From: Helicobacter sp.
GTDB lineage: Bacteria; Campylobacterota; Campylobacteria; Campylobacterales; Helicobacteraceae
DNA length: 46,834 nt
Direction: 5' to 3'
Assembly (NCBI RefSeq): GCF_029067145.1
Contig: NZ_JAIEFA010000042.1
Location: 1-46,834 of the forward strand
In this document: positions 1-6,801 of the stretch, piece by piece
Layout: every line of letters begins with the position of its first letter
Position numbering within the stretch: position 1 is the first letter of the stretch
Program-made: the position numbers and the translations under genes
Notes under the pieces: generated by a model
What the model was told of the DNA's origin: nothing
Databases searched by the model: none
The model's input: the letters and a program-made list of their open reading frames with translations, nothing else

Positions 1-27
1 TATATAAAGAAAGGATAAAGGCAAGAA

Positions 28-2169
28 ATGAAAATTGTCAAATTGAATATTAGCGGAATGCATTGTAGTGCCTGTTCTTCTACGATTGAGAAAAATTTAC
101 AAAAGATTCCAAGCATTAAAAATATCAAGATTAATTCTATCAGCGGAAAGGCAAAAATTGCATATGATGAAACGCAAATTTCAGAAACACAAATTGCTGA
201 ACAAATTACTTCTTATGGATTTCCTGCAAACCTAGATGATTCTAAAGAGCAAGAAATCGCTTATATTAAGGGACTAAAGCGGAGATTATGGGTGGCAATC
301 CCCTTGTTTGCGGTGATTTTTTCTTTGCATATGGGTGGATTCCACACTGCGTGGAGCGGAGTTGTGCAACTAATTTTAGCAAGCATTGTGCAGTTTTATT
401 GCGGATTGCCTTTTTATCAAGGGGCAAAAAGCTTTTTTAAAACAAAATCGGCAGATATGAATGTCCTCATCGCACTTGGCACAAGTGTGGCGTATCTTTA
501 TTCGCTTTATCTTTTTGTGAGTGGTGGGAGTGGATTTTATTTTGAGGGCAGCAGTGCGGTAATTTGTTTTGTGCTAGTAGGCGAATACTTAAAGTCAAGC
601 GCAAAGAAAAAGGCAAGTGATGAACTAGAGATTCTCTCTAAGCTTTTGCCTGCACAAGCGAGGTTGTTAAACGAATCACAACAGACACAATGGATTGCAA
701 TAGATAAGATTCAAAAGGGCAATCAATGCTTGGTCATAGGTGGCGAGAAGATTCCCTTAGATGGCGTTGTAGTCTCTGGGGAAGCAGAAGTGAGCAGTGC
801 GCATATCAATGGCGAAGAGTTGCCCAAAACATTGGGCGCAGGCGCGGAGGTGATTGGCGGGAGTTTGGTTCTAAATGGCGAAATTGTGATTGAAGCGAGC
901 AAGGATTCTAATGAATTTTTTGTTTATGAAATGTTGGACTTACTAGAGCTTTCACAGGCGCAAAAGCCACCTATTGGCGCACTTGCAGATAGAATCGCTA
1001 GCATATTTGTGCCGAGTGTCGTGCTGCTTAGCATTGTTTGTTTTGTATTTTGGCTAGCATTGGGGCAAGACTTGGGATTTGCATTATCTATTGCTGCTTG
1101 TGTGCTTGTTATTTCTTGTCCTTGCGCACTTGGTCTTGCTGTGCCTTTGGCGATTGTTTGTGCGAGTATGCGTGCAAAAAGAGCAGAGATTTTAATTAAA
1201 ACACCCGATATTTATGAAAAGGCAAAACAAGTAAAAACGATTGTGTTTGACAAAACAGGCACACTCACAAAGGGAGAAATTGTGATTCGTGATTGTAAGA
1301 TTTTATCCCAAACGCTCTCTTATGATTTTATCTCTAGCCTTGTTTGCGCAATGCAAAAGAACAATCCACACCCTATTGCGCGGGCAATCTTGGATTTTAC
1401 CAAAGATTCTACCCCTTTTGATTTGGAATCTAAAACCTATGAGATTGGCAAGGGAGTGCAGGCAGTTTTTGAAGGAATGCCTTATTCTTTGGGTTCATTA
1501 GAATGGGTAGAATCCCTATGCAAAACGACATTGCGAGATTTTCCTCGTGAAAATTGTATTGCGCTTGGGGATTCAAAGGAAATCTTAGCCTTATTTTATT
1601 TGCAGGATTCCATTAAAGAAAATGCAAAAGCCACGATTGAGGCTTTGAGTGCGCGCGGAATAGAATCTGTGATTTTAAGCGGAGATAATGAAGAGAGTGT
1701 TGCAAAGATTGCAAAAACGCTTGGAATCGCAAAGTTTTTTGCGGGTGTCAATCCTGAAGAAAAAGCAAGTGTGATTGTAGAACTTGCACAAAAGGGCGCA
1801 GTTTGTTTTGTAGGAGATGGGATTAATGATGCGCTTGCACTTAAGAGTGCGAGCTTTGGAATCTCTTTTGCGCAAGCCACAGAGTTGGCGCAAGAAGTAG
1901 GAGATGTTTTATTGTTAAAAGAAAATCTATGGGGCATTGTGGAGGTTTTTGATATTGCCAATGCGACTTTAAAAAACATTCGTGAAAATTTATTTTTTGC
2001 TTATGTTTATAATATCGTGCTGATTCCTATTGCAGCGGGCGTGCTTTATCCGTATTTTGGAATCGTATTGCAACCCGCTTTTGCTGGGGCTGCTATGGCG
2101 TTTAGCTCTTTGAGCGTTGTAGGCAATGCGCTAAGAATCTCGCGTTTAAGGTTGGAAAATTGCACTTAA
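28..2169 (+). CDS. copA: Copper-exporting P1B-type ATPase CopA
   Basis: Inner-membrane pump that uses ATP to export Cu(I) from the cytoplasm. Seen: one N-terminal heavy-metal-binding domain with GMHCSAC (residues 10-16), several hydrophobic segments, the transmembrane CPC metal motif (about 364-366), the phosphorylated Asp in DKTGT (D408) and the hinge GDGINDA (near 596). At 713 residues the length is normal for a pump with a single metal-binding domain. The ATG follows an AAAGGA-type ribosome binding site. The last 10 bases overlap flgA, so the downstream flagellar gene may be translationally coupled. A related metal such as Ag(I) is possible, but CPC plus CxxC favours copper. Confidence 0.93.
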   Translation: MKIVKLNISGMHCSACSSTIEKNLQKIPSIKNIKINSISGKAKIAYDETQISETQIAEQITSYGFPANLDDSKEQEIAYIKGLKRRLWVAIPLFAVIFSLHMGGFHTAWSGVVQLILASIVQFYCGLPFYQGAKSFFKTKSADMNVLIALGTSVAYLYSLYLFVSGGSGFYFEGSSAVICFVLVGEYLKSSAKKKASDELEILSKLLPAQARLLNESQQTQWIAIDKIQKGNQCLVIGGEKIPLDGVVVSGEAEVSSAHINGEELPKTLGAGAEVIGGSLVLNGEIVIEASKDSNEFFVYEMLDLLELSQAQKPPIGALADRIASIFVPSVVLLSIVCFVFWLALGQDLGFALSIAACVLVISCPCALGLAVPLAIVCASMRAKRAEILIKTPDIYEKAKQVKTIVFDKTGTLTKGEIVIRDCKILSQTLSYDFISSLVCAMQKNNPHPIARAILDFTKDSTPFDLESKTYEIGKGVQAVFEGMPYSLGSLEWVESLCKTTLRDFPRENCIALGDSKEILALFYLQDSIKENAKATIEALSARGIESVILSGDNEESVAKIAKTLGIAKFFAGVNPEEKASVIVELAQKGAVCFVGDGINDALALKSASFGISFAQATELAQEVGDVLLLKENLWGIVEVFDIANATLKNIRENLFFAYVYNIVLIPIAAGVLYPYFGIVLQPAFAGAAMAFSSLSVVGNALRISRLRLENCT

Positions 2170-3068
2170 TCTTTGGAATTTTGTTTTTGATTGTAGCCGA
2201 TGTGTCGTATGCGCTTTCTTATTTGGTGCTAGAAGAAGAATATCAGTTTAAAGAAAATTCTATTTATGCCAAAGATTTATTTCCGGATTTGCAAAGTAAT
2301 TTTTTACTCTTTAGCATTCCTAAAAATTCTAATAGTTATCAAATCAAAAGCTCTCAAATGACAGAAAAATTTGCAAATGAGGGAATATCTGTGGGTGCAA
2401 AATCCCCAATTATTACTTTTAAGCGTGCCATAAGAGGTGAGATTGAGGGGATTAGGAAGTATATTTTAGCTGAGTTTTTGCGCGAATATCAGTCCTATAA
2501 GATTCAGGTAAATGCAGTGCATTTGGAGCAGATTACACCTGTGGATTTTAAAGAAGATGCGATTTTGTCTATTGATTTTCATTCAAAGTTGCTTAAAAAA
2601 CGCGAGGGTAGCTTTGATATTGTAGTGCAAGAAAAAAATGGGGAGCAATTAAGGAATCGCAAGGTTTATTTTAAATATTCCATTGACGCGACTTTGCAAG
2701 TCGTGCAGACGAGTGAGACTATTAGCGGTCGGCAGAGTATTGGCTACAATAATGCGCGTCTCATTCGGATTCCTTTTGAGCGCGTCAGTAGCACATTGAT
2801 GAAAGAAAATGAAATGGGAAAAGTTGCTGTGCGCTCTTATACGCCCAAAGATGTGATTGTTACACAAGACCGCTTAATCCTTAAGCGTGTCGTAAAAAAA
2901 GGCGATAAAATTGCAGTGAGCGTCAGTGAGGAGGGTGTATTGCTAGAATTTGTGCTAGAAGCGCAAAAAGATGGCGCGGTGGGAGATACAATTAAGGCGC
3001 GCGCATTGCAAGGTAAAAAAACCTATGAGGTAGAAATCATAGAAGCAGGAAAGGGGAGATTATTATGA
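2160..3068 (+). CDS. flgA: Flagellar P-ring chaperone FlgA
   Basis: Periplasmic chaperone for assembly of the flagellar P-ring around the rod. Seen: a TTG start overlapping the end of copA, a hydrophobic signal peptide of about 19 residues, and a C-terminal SAF-like region (roughly 225-302) with the pattern of residues typical of FlgA (PKDVIVTQDRLILKRVVKKG, then a repeat of short beta-strand segments ending in a YEVEIIEAGKGRLL-like tail). At 302 residues it is longer than the E. coli protein because of an N-terminal extension; I believe this is usual in Helicobacter. It overlaps ubiX by ATGA. The pairing of flgA with ubiX matches the H. pylori order as I recall it. Confidence 0.85.
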   Translation: MHLIFGILFLIVADVSYALSYLVLEEEYQFKENSIYAKDLFPDLQSNFLLFSIPKNSNSYQIKSSQMTEKFANEGISVGAKSPIITFKRAIRGEIEGIRKYILAEFLREYQSYKIQVNAVHLEQITPVDFKEDAILSIDFHSKLLKKREGSFDIVVQEKNGEQLRNRKVYFKYSIDATLQVVQTSETISGRQSIGYNNARLIRIPFERVSSTLMKENEMGKVAVRSYTPKDVIVTQDRLILKRVVKKGDKIAVSVSEEGVLLEFVLEAQKDGAVGDTIKARALQGKKTYEVEIIEAGKGRLL

Positions 3069-3643
3069 GGCGCATAATCGTTGGAATCAGCGGTGCAAGC
3101 GGAGTGGAGCTTGGCTTAAGATTCTTGCAGTTTTTACCAAAAGAGCTAGAAAAATATTGCGTCCTCACGCAAGGGGCGAAATTTACACTGCAAGCGGAGA
3201 ATCGTAAAGATTCTGCAAGCTCGCAAGTGCAGGTTGATTGGATAGAATCCTTGCGGGAGATTCCAAATCTTATTTTGCTAGAGGATACGGATTTGGGTGC
3301 AAAAATTGCAAGCGGTTCGTTTATTTGTGAGGCAATGGCAGTGATTCCGTGCTCTCAAAATACTTTGGCAAAGATTGCTTGCGGAATTTGTGATACGCTT
3401 CTAACGCGCGCGGCAAGCGTGATGATAAAGGAGAATCGCAAATTGCTTCTTGCGCCTCGCGAAATGCCTTTTAGCCCGATTGTGTTAGAAAATATGTTGA
3501 AGCTTTCTAGGATTGGGGTGCGAATTGCTCCACCGATTTTTGGATATTATGCGGGAAAAAGCTTGGAGGAAATGGAAAGATTCCTTATTGGTAAATGGTG
3601 CGATAGTCTCTTATTGCCTTTTGATTATGCGCGTTGGGGGTGA
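3065..3643 (+). CDS. ubiX: Flavin prenyltransferase UbiX
   Basis: Makes prenylated FMN, the cofactor of UbiD-type decarboxylases, by attaching dimethylallyl phosphate to reduced FMN. Seen: the N-terminal flavin-binding GISGASGVELG (residues 6-16), a central SFICEAMAVIPCSQNTLAKIA-like region holding the Ser and Cys-Ser segment of the family, and the LLLAPREMPFSPI motif. 192 residues is the usual size. The start codon overlaps the flgA stop (ATGA). It ends 13 bases before the convergent pseudopilin gene. UbiD is not in the window. Confidence 0.93.
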   Translation: MRRIIVGISGASGVELGLRFLQFLPKELEKYCVLTQGAKFTLQAENRKDSASSQVQVDWIESLREIPNLILLEDTDLGAKIASGSFICEAMAVIPCSQNTLAKIACGICDTLLTRAASVMIKENRKLLLAPREMPFSPIVLENMLKLSRIGVRIAPPIFGYYAGKSLEEMERFLIGKWCDSLLLPFDYARWG

Positions 3644-3656
3644 ATTGATGCACTTT

Positions 3657-4043
3657 TTAAAACACATCGCAGAGAGATTCGCCATTGTGCAGGCGCGCAC
3701 TTTTAGTGTGTTGGCATTCTAAGACGAGGTTTTTAAGGACAAAATATGCCTTGCGCCCATTGTCGTTCGCGATAAAGCCATTTTTTTGCTTTTCAAAATA
3801 ACACGCGCTAGGCTTTAAATCAAGGTTTTGATAGAGTGCGTTCCAATCTGTCGCGATTCTTTGCTGTTTTTGTGCTTTGAGGGTTAGTTTGAGATTTAGG
3901 ACTTGGAGTTGCAATTTTTTGATACAAGCGTTTTGGGTGTAATGGCTAAAATGTGGAATCCCAAAGCTAAGCAAAATGCCGAGCAAGGATAGCACAAGCA
4001 CTAATTCTAATAATGTAAAGGCGGATTTGTGTTTTGATGTCAT
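3657..4043 (-). CDS. Pseudopilin-like protein (second of pair)
   Basis: Type IV pilin or type II secretion-like pseudopilin. Seen: a short basic leader, the prepilin peptidase site and methylation motif FTLLELVLVLSLLGI (residues 9-23, with Glu at +5), a single hydrophobic helix and a short globular part with two Cys residues (CYFEKQ and ECQHTK). It overlaps the upstream pseudopilin by TAATG, so the two are likely co-translated. Residues after the helix do not identify a subtype. Related proteins in Campylobacter take part in DNA uptake; that role here is inference, as no ATPase, platform protein or peptidase is nearby. Confidence 0.75.
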   Translation of the reverse strand: MTSKHKSAFTLLELVLVLSLLGILLSFGIPHFSHYTQNACIKKLQLQVLNLKLTLKAQKQQRIATDWNALYQNLDLKPSACYFEKQKNGFIANDNGRKAYFVLKNLVLECQHTKSARLHNGESLCDVF

Positions 4044-4513
4044 TAAAACACAATGGAGCTGCTAAGCAATGGAATCTTAAGCTCTCGCACAAGACTAATG
4101 CTTTCAATGAGTCTTTCGCAAGTGTCGCCTTGAGCATTTCCGCTTGTTTGCGTAGAAAGTTGCAAAAATTGCACGGATTTTGGTGTGCTTGCAGTGGAGT
4201 GATTGGAATCTAACAAGGTCGCACTAACGCAAGGATTGCCGTTTTTGTCTTGCAGTTTGCTTGTGATTGCATAGTCGTTGAGATTCCAATTCGCGCTACT
4301 AAGCGTAACTGCGCTAATAAAAGTCCCTTCTCCTTGTGCAAGAAAATAAGCAGGAAAGGAAGTCTTGAGTGTGTTAATATCGCTTTTGAGCGCGACAAGC
4401 TTCGCGTCATCACGACTTGCAGAAATTTTTGGAATCGCAACAGCAGCCAAAATGCCTAAAATCACCAAAATAAATACAAGCTCTAGCATTGTAAAAGCTT
4501 TTTTGCTCTGCAT
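4043..4513 (-). CDS. Pseudopilin-like protein (first of pair)
   Basis: Second member of a two-gene pseudopilin unit. Seen: leader MQSKKA, then the prepilin motif FTMLELVFILVILGILAAVA with Glu at +5, a hydrophobic helix, then a globular domain beginning ISASRDDAKLVALKSDINTL, a typical alpha-helical continuation in pilin-like proteins. Two Cys residues (NPCVSA and DTCERL) could form the C-terminal disulphide of pilins. At 156 residues it is the longer partner. Its stop overlaps the start of the next gene. The region upstream (4514-4649) holds its probable promoter, but I cannot name one with confidence. Confidence 0.78.
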   Translation of the reverse strand: MQSKKAFTMLELVFILVILGILAAVAIPKISASRDDAKLVALKSDINTLKTSFPAYFLAQGEGTFISAVTLSSANWNLNDYAITSKLQDKNGNPCVSATLLDSNHSTASTPKSVQFLQLSTQTSGNAQGDTCERLIESISLVRELKIPLLSSSIVF

Positions 4514-4649
4514 ACTTTTCCTTTGTCAAGCGCAAAATCTTCGGACTTTTTTCGTCAAAGCCTGCATTGTAGCGGTTTTTGAATGGTTTGTAAAGGGGAT
4601 TTGAAAAATTTAATGAAACCCTTAAATTTACTTTTGGTGTAAAATTGTA

Positions 4650-4760
4650 GATTGCCACGCGTTATAAATAATGCTCGCAATGACGAACCACTCTGTCATT
4701 GCGAAGCCTTTAGGCTGAAGCAAACATTGCGTAGCAGTTTGCCCACACTTGCAAATCAAT
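4650..4760. repeat. REP-like palindromic repeat cluster
   Basis: Most of the 428-base gap between 4514 and 4941 is filled by a non-coding palindromic repeat. The core is CGCAATGAC (4676-4684) facing GTCATTGCG (4695-4703) across a 10-base loop, flanked by GATTGCCACGC at the left and further short inverted pieces to about 4760. Related sequence recurs at 13430-13690, 14860-14970 and 43250-43700, always between genes. The rest of the gap holds only the upstream region of the next gene. Confidence 0.7.
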
Positions 4761-4900
4761 CACGCATACAGAAATCTTTAAAAATGGAATCTTGCAATAA
4801 CGAAGCATTCAACACAAACTTGTTTCCTTGCGTAACAATCTTAACAAACTAAATAAAGTTAAAAACCTTTACACTTTATTTTAAGATTCTGTAATATTCA

Positions 4901-4914
4901 GGAATACATTTTGC
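4901..4914 (+). promoter_or_regulatory. Sigma-54 (-24/-12) promoter
   Basis: GGAATACATTTTGC has the invariant GG and GC separated by exactly ten bases, followed by TT, which fits the RpoN consensus used for flagellar genes in Helicobacter and Campylobacter. The predicted start of transcription is near 4926, which leaves a 16-base leader with the ribosome binding site AAGGA (4931-4935) six bases before the ATG at 4942. The fit of promoter, binding site and start codon is what makes this convincing. Confidence 0.75.
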
Positions 4915-4941
4915 TTAATACTTTCAATAAAAGGAAAGAAA

Positions 4942-5478
4942 ATGAAAAAGCTAATTTTAGGAACTTTGTTAAGTTTAGGAATCTCAAGCACACTCTTTGC
5001 AGAAGTAGATTTTATCGCACTTGCAACCAATGGAGAGTTTAACGAACAAAGTGCAGGTGTGAAAGTCTTAAATGATGAGGAGATGAGGCAGGTTGTAGGT
5101 GGGGCGCGTGCAATTGGAGATTCATTCTATTCCTATGATGCCGTTAATAATTCAGGTACAAGAGTATCTTATACAGCTTACTATGACTTTAAACCTGATA
5201 CTAGTGAGCAAAATCCAGACAGATACCAAGAACAAACTGCCTACGGACTTCTTAATGTAGATGATGGAAGCGGACGCTATAAGCCTGTTGTTTCTGCAAC
5301 TTTAAATTTACTTACTAACCAAGTGAGTGTTTCTATTATCGGTGTGAATCAATACAATCCTGTTTATACAAGAAGTGCGGATAGAACTTATGCAAGTCAG
5401 TTATTAGAAAAAGATAGTAGAAAATTAATTAATCAAGCTAGCAGTCTTGTCAGAAACTACGCTAAGAACTATCGTTAA
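4942..5478 (+). CDS. Sec-targeted protein with double-glycine leader, sigma-54 driven
   Basis: I do not recognise this as a named family. Seen: a Sec signal peptide (residues 1-20, cleavage after LFA), then about 30 residues, then VLNDEEMRQVVGG ending at Gly53-Gly54. That segment matches the double-glycine leader of bacteriocins and ComC-type peptides position by position: Leu at -12, Glu at -8, Met at -7, Val at -4, Gly-Gly at -2/-1. The remaining 124 residues are Tyr/Asn/Ser-rich, with no Cys and no membrane segment. A sigma-54 promoter lies just upstream and fixes the start. No C39-peptidase exporter is in the window. It could be a secreted or surface protein processed twice, or a peptide precursor; the function is unknown. 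Confidence 0.8.
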   Translation: MKKLILGTLLSLGISSTLFAEVDFIALATNGEFNEQSAGVKVLNDEEMRQVVGGARAIGDSFYSYDAVNNSGTRVSYTAYYDFKPDTSEQNPDRYQEQTAYGLLNVDDGSGRYKPVVSATLNLLTNQVSVSIIGVNQYNPVYTRSADRTYASQLLEKDSRKLINQASSLVRNYAKNYR

Positions 5479-5499
5479 ATTATAAAAATTACCATTTTC

Positions 5500-5514
5500 G
5501 GCACAACTTTTGCT
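5500..5514 (+). promoter_or_regulatory. Sigma-54 (-24/-12) promoter
   Basis: GGCACAACTTTTGCT matches the textbook RpoN promoter (GGCAC, five bases, TTGC), with exactly ten bases between the GG and GC pairs. Predicted transcription start is near 5525, about 24 bases before the ATG at 5549. It is the second RpoN-type promoter within 600 bases, and I found no other good match upstream of genes in this window. Confidence 0.82.
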
Positions 5515-5548
5515 TATCCTTTGATAGATTTTATTCAAAGGATAAGCA
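5511..5548 (+). promoter_or_regulatory. 13-bp inverted repeat covering promoter -12 and ribosome binding site
   Basis: TGCTTATCCTTTG (5511-5523) and CAAAGGATAAGCA (5536-5548) are perfect reverse complements separated by 12 bases. The left arm starts within the -12 element; the right arm contains the ribosome binding site AAAGGA (5537-5542) and ends one base before the ATG. A transcript started at the sigma-54 promoter (about 5525) would lack the left arm, while read-through RNA from the upstream gene would carry both arms and could hide the binding site. Confidence 0.75.
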
Positions 5549-6220
5549 ATGTCTAGCATTACCAATTCTTATTCCTCCTCTCTTTATTCTAGTTATTATC
5601 AGAATCTTAAAGATTCCAATACAAACAAGACAACTTCTACAAATGTAAGCAATAATGTCAATCTAGTCAATCAAGATTCTAAAACTACTTTACCAAGTGA
5701 TAAAGAAATCTTGAGTGTAATAAACAATCAAGCACAATTCTATCAGCAGGCGTGGAAAAATATTAACTATACGACAGATAATTTATTTGCAATAGAAACT
5801 AGCCGGGGGTGCTCTATATTTAAAGGCGGCACAATGGCAACACATTGGGATATGCATTTTAAAGACACAATAGAAAATAAACTTAAGTTAAATAAGGGTA
5901 GCAATATCACACAACAAGACGCAGAGAATGCTCAAAAGTTTCTCTTTGAACAAATGGATAATATAATGCTGACACTTTATAAAGAGAATCCAGAGTTAAT
6001 GCAAGAAACAATGGAGAAAAGCAATCAATTCTATGCAAGCAATCAACTTACAGGAGACGCTAGCTATCACTTATCCGATTATTATCAATCCTTAGGGATA
6101 GATGAGGAAAAGATTTCTGCTCTTTTATTAGACTATGGGGCAAGAACAGAATCGCAAAAGTTAGAGGAGGCGTTTTCAAACTATTTTGGAAGCGTTTCGG
6201 GTATCTTAAAGAATTTTTAA
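5549..6220 (+). CDS. Ser/Asn/Thr-rich flagellum-coregulated protein, N-terminal part
   Basis: Unrecognised by sequence alone. Seen: no signal peptide; a low-complexity Ser/Tyr/Asn/Thr N-terminus (residues 1-50) like the disordered export signals of proteins secreted through the flagellar apparatus; then a mostly helical region with MATHWDMHF and LFEQMDNIMLTLYKENPELMQ. It resembles in layout the flagellar-dependent secreted proteins annotated in Campylobacter (I recall a Cj0814-type family, not verified). Transcription from a sigma-54 promoter supports coupling to flagellar genes. The frame stops at 6220 within a five-T run (6214-6218). One added T would join it in frame to the next ORF through ten codons, giving about 407 residues, so this is probably the front half of one gene. 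Confidence 0.7.
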   Translation: MSSITNSYSSSLYSSYYQNLKDSNTNKTTSTNVSNNVNLVNQDSKTTLPSDKEILSVINNQAQFYQQAWKNINYTTDNLFAIETSRGCSIFKGGTMATHWDMHFKDTIENKLKLNKGSNITQQDAENAQKFLFEQMDNIMLTLYKENPELMQETMEKSNQFYASNQLTGDASYHLSDYYQSLGIDEEKISALLLDYGARTESQKLEEAFSNYFGSVSGILKNF

Positions 6221-6246
6221 GCGGAGGAGAAATAGAGAAAAAAGAA

Positions 6247-6771
6247 ATGTTGGAAATTCAAGATGCAGTCTATAAATATAGAGCCAACAAAATGGAAGCC
6301 ACAGGATATAGTTTCTTTGCTGCTGTAACCGATAAACTCTCTCCTGCATTGCAAGAACAAATTACAGACGCAATTGCTCAAGTAATGTCTTTTTATTCTC
6401 AACCACATTCAATGGAAATCAATGGATATAAGATTTCTTGGGAATTTAGCGGAGGTTATAATCCTTATCCACATCTTCAATCACACGCAATTCTCTACGA
6501 TGAAAGTTGTTTTAACATTTCCATTGAATTTTCCACTCCTAATTCCACTCTTACCCAAAACACTTTCCTTTCTCTCGCCTCTAACTTTGATTCCTCGCAA
6601 ACTTTCTTTGAAGTCTTAGAGCAAAGAGATAAACTAGAAAAAGAGAATCAAGAACTTAAAAACAAAGAAGCTTTCCTCGCCTATGGAATCTTGCAAAACA
6701 ACTTTGCAAAAACAGATTCTCAAAGCGATTCCATAATGCAAACCTTGCTTAAGGAATCTAAAGAGGCTTAA
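6247..6771 (+). CDS. C-terminal part of the preceding protein or separate downstream ORF
   Basis: Unrecognised. Seen: a 174-residue ORF with two mixed alpha/beta stretches (YKISWEFSGGYNPYPH, NISIEFSTP) and a C-terminal coiled-coil-like helix (EVLEQRDKLEKENQELKNKE). Its frame is open upstream back to 6064 and reads KEFLSGGEIEKKE just before the ATG, which joins smoothly to the end of the 5549 ORF if one T is added at 6214-6218. An AGGAGA (6225-6230) could serve as a ribosome binding site, so separate translation is also possible. The gene ends 30 bases before the convergent rsmE. Confidence 0.6.
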   Translation: MLEIQDAVYKYRANKMEATGYSFFAAVTDKLSPALQEQITDAIAQVMSFYSQPHSMEINGYKISWEFSGGYNPYPHLQSHAILYDESCFNISIEFSTPNSTLTQNTFLSLASNFDSSQTFFEVLEQRDKLEKENQELKNKEAFLAYGILQNNFAKTDSQSDSIMQTLLKESKEA

Positions 6772-6801
6772 AAAGAGAGATTATAAGCTATGAAATTATA
6801 A

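Noticed and set aside
4650..4760. CRISPR-like repetition in the intergenic repeats
   Set aside because: There are no regularly spaced direct repeats or unique spacers; the units are palindromic and irregular, and no cas gene is present.
4652..4852. 66-residue ORF in the gap before the double-glycine gene
   Set aside because: It lies inside the REP-like repeat, has no ribosome binding site and no protein-like composition.
4942..5478. Complete bacteriocin cluster around the double-glycine protein
   Set aside because: No C39 exporter, immunity protein or modification enzyme is present nearby, so a bacteriocin function is not claimed.
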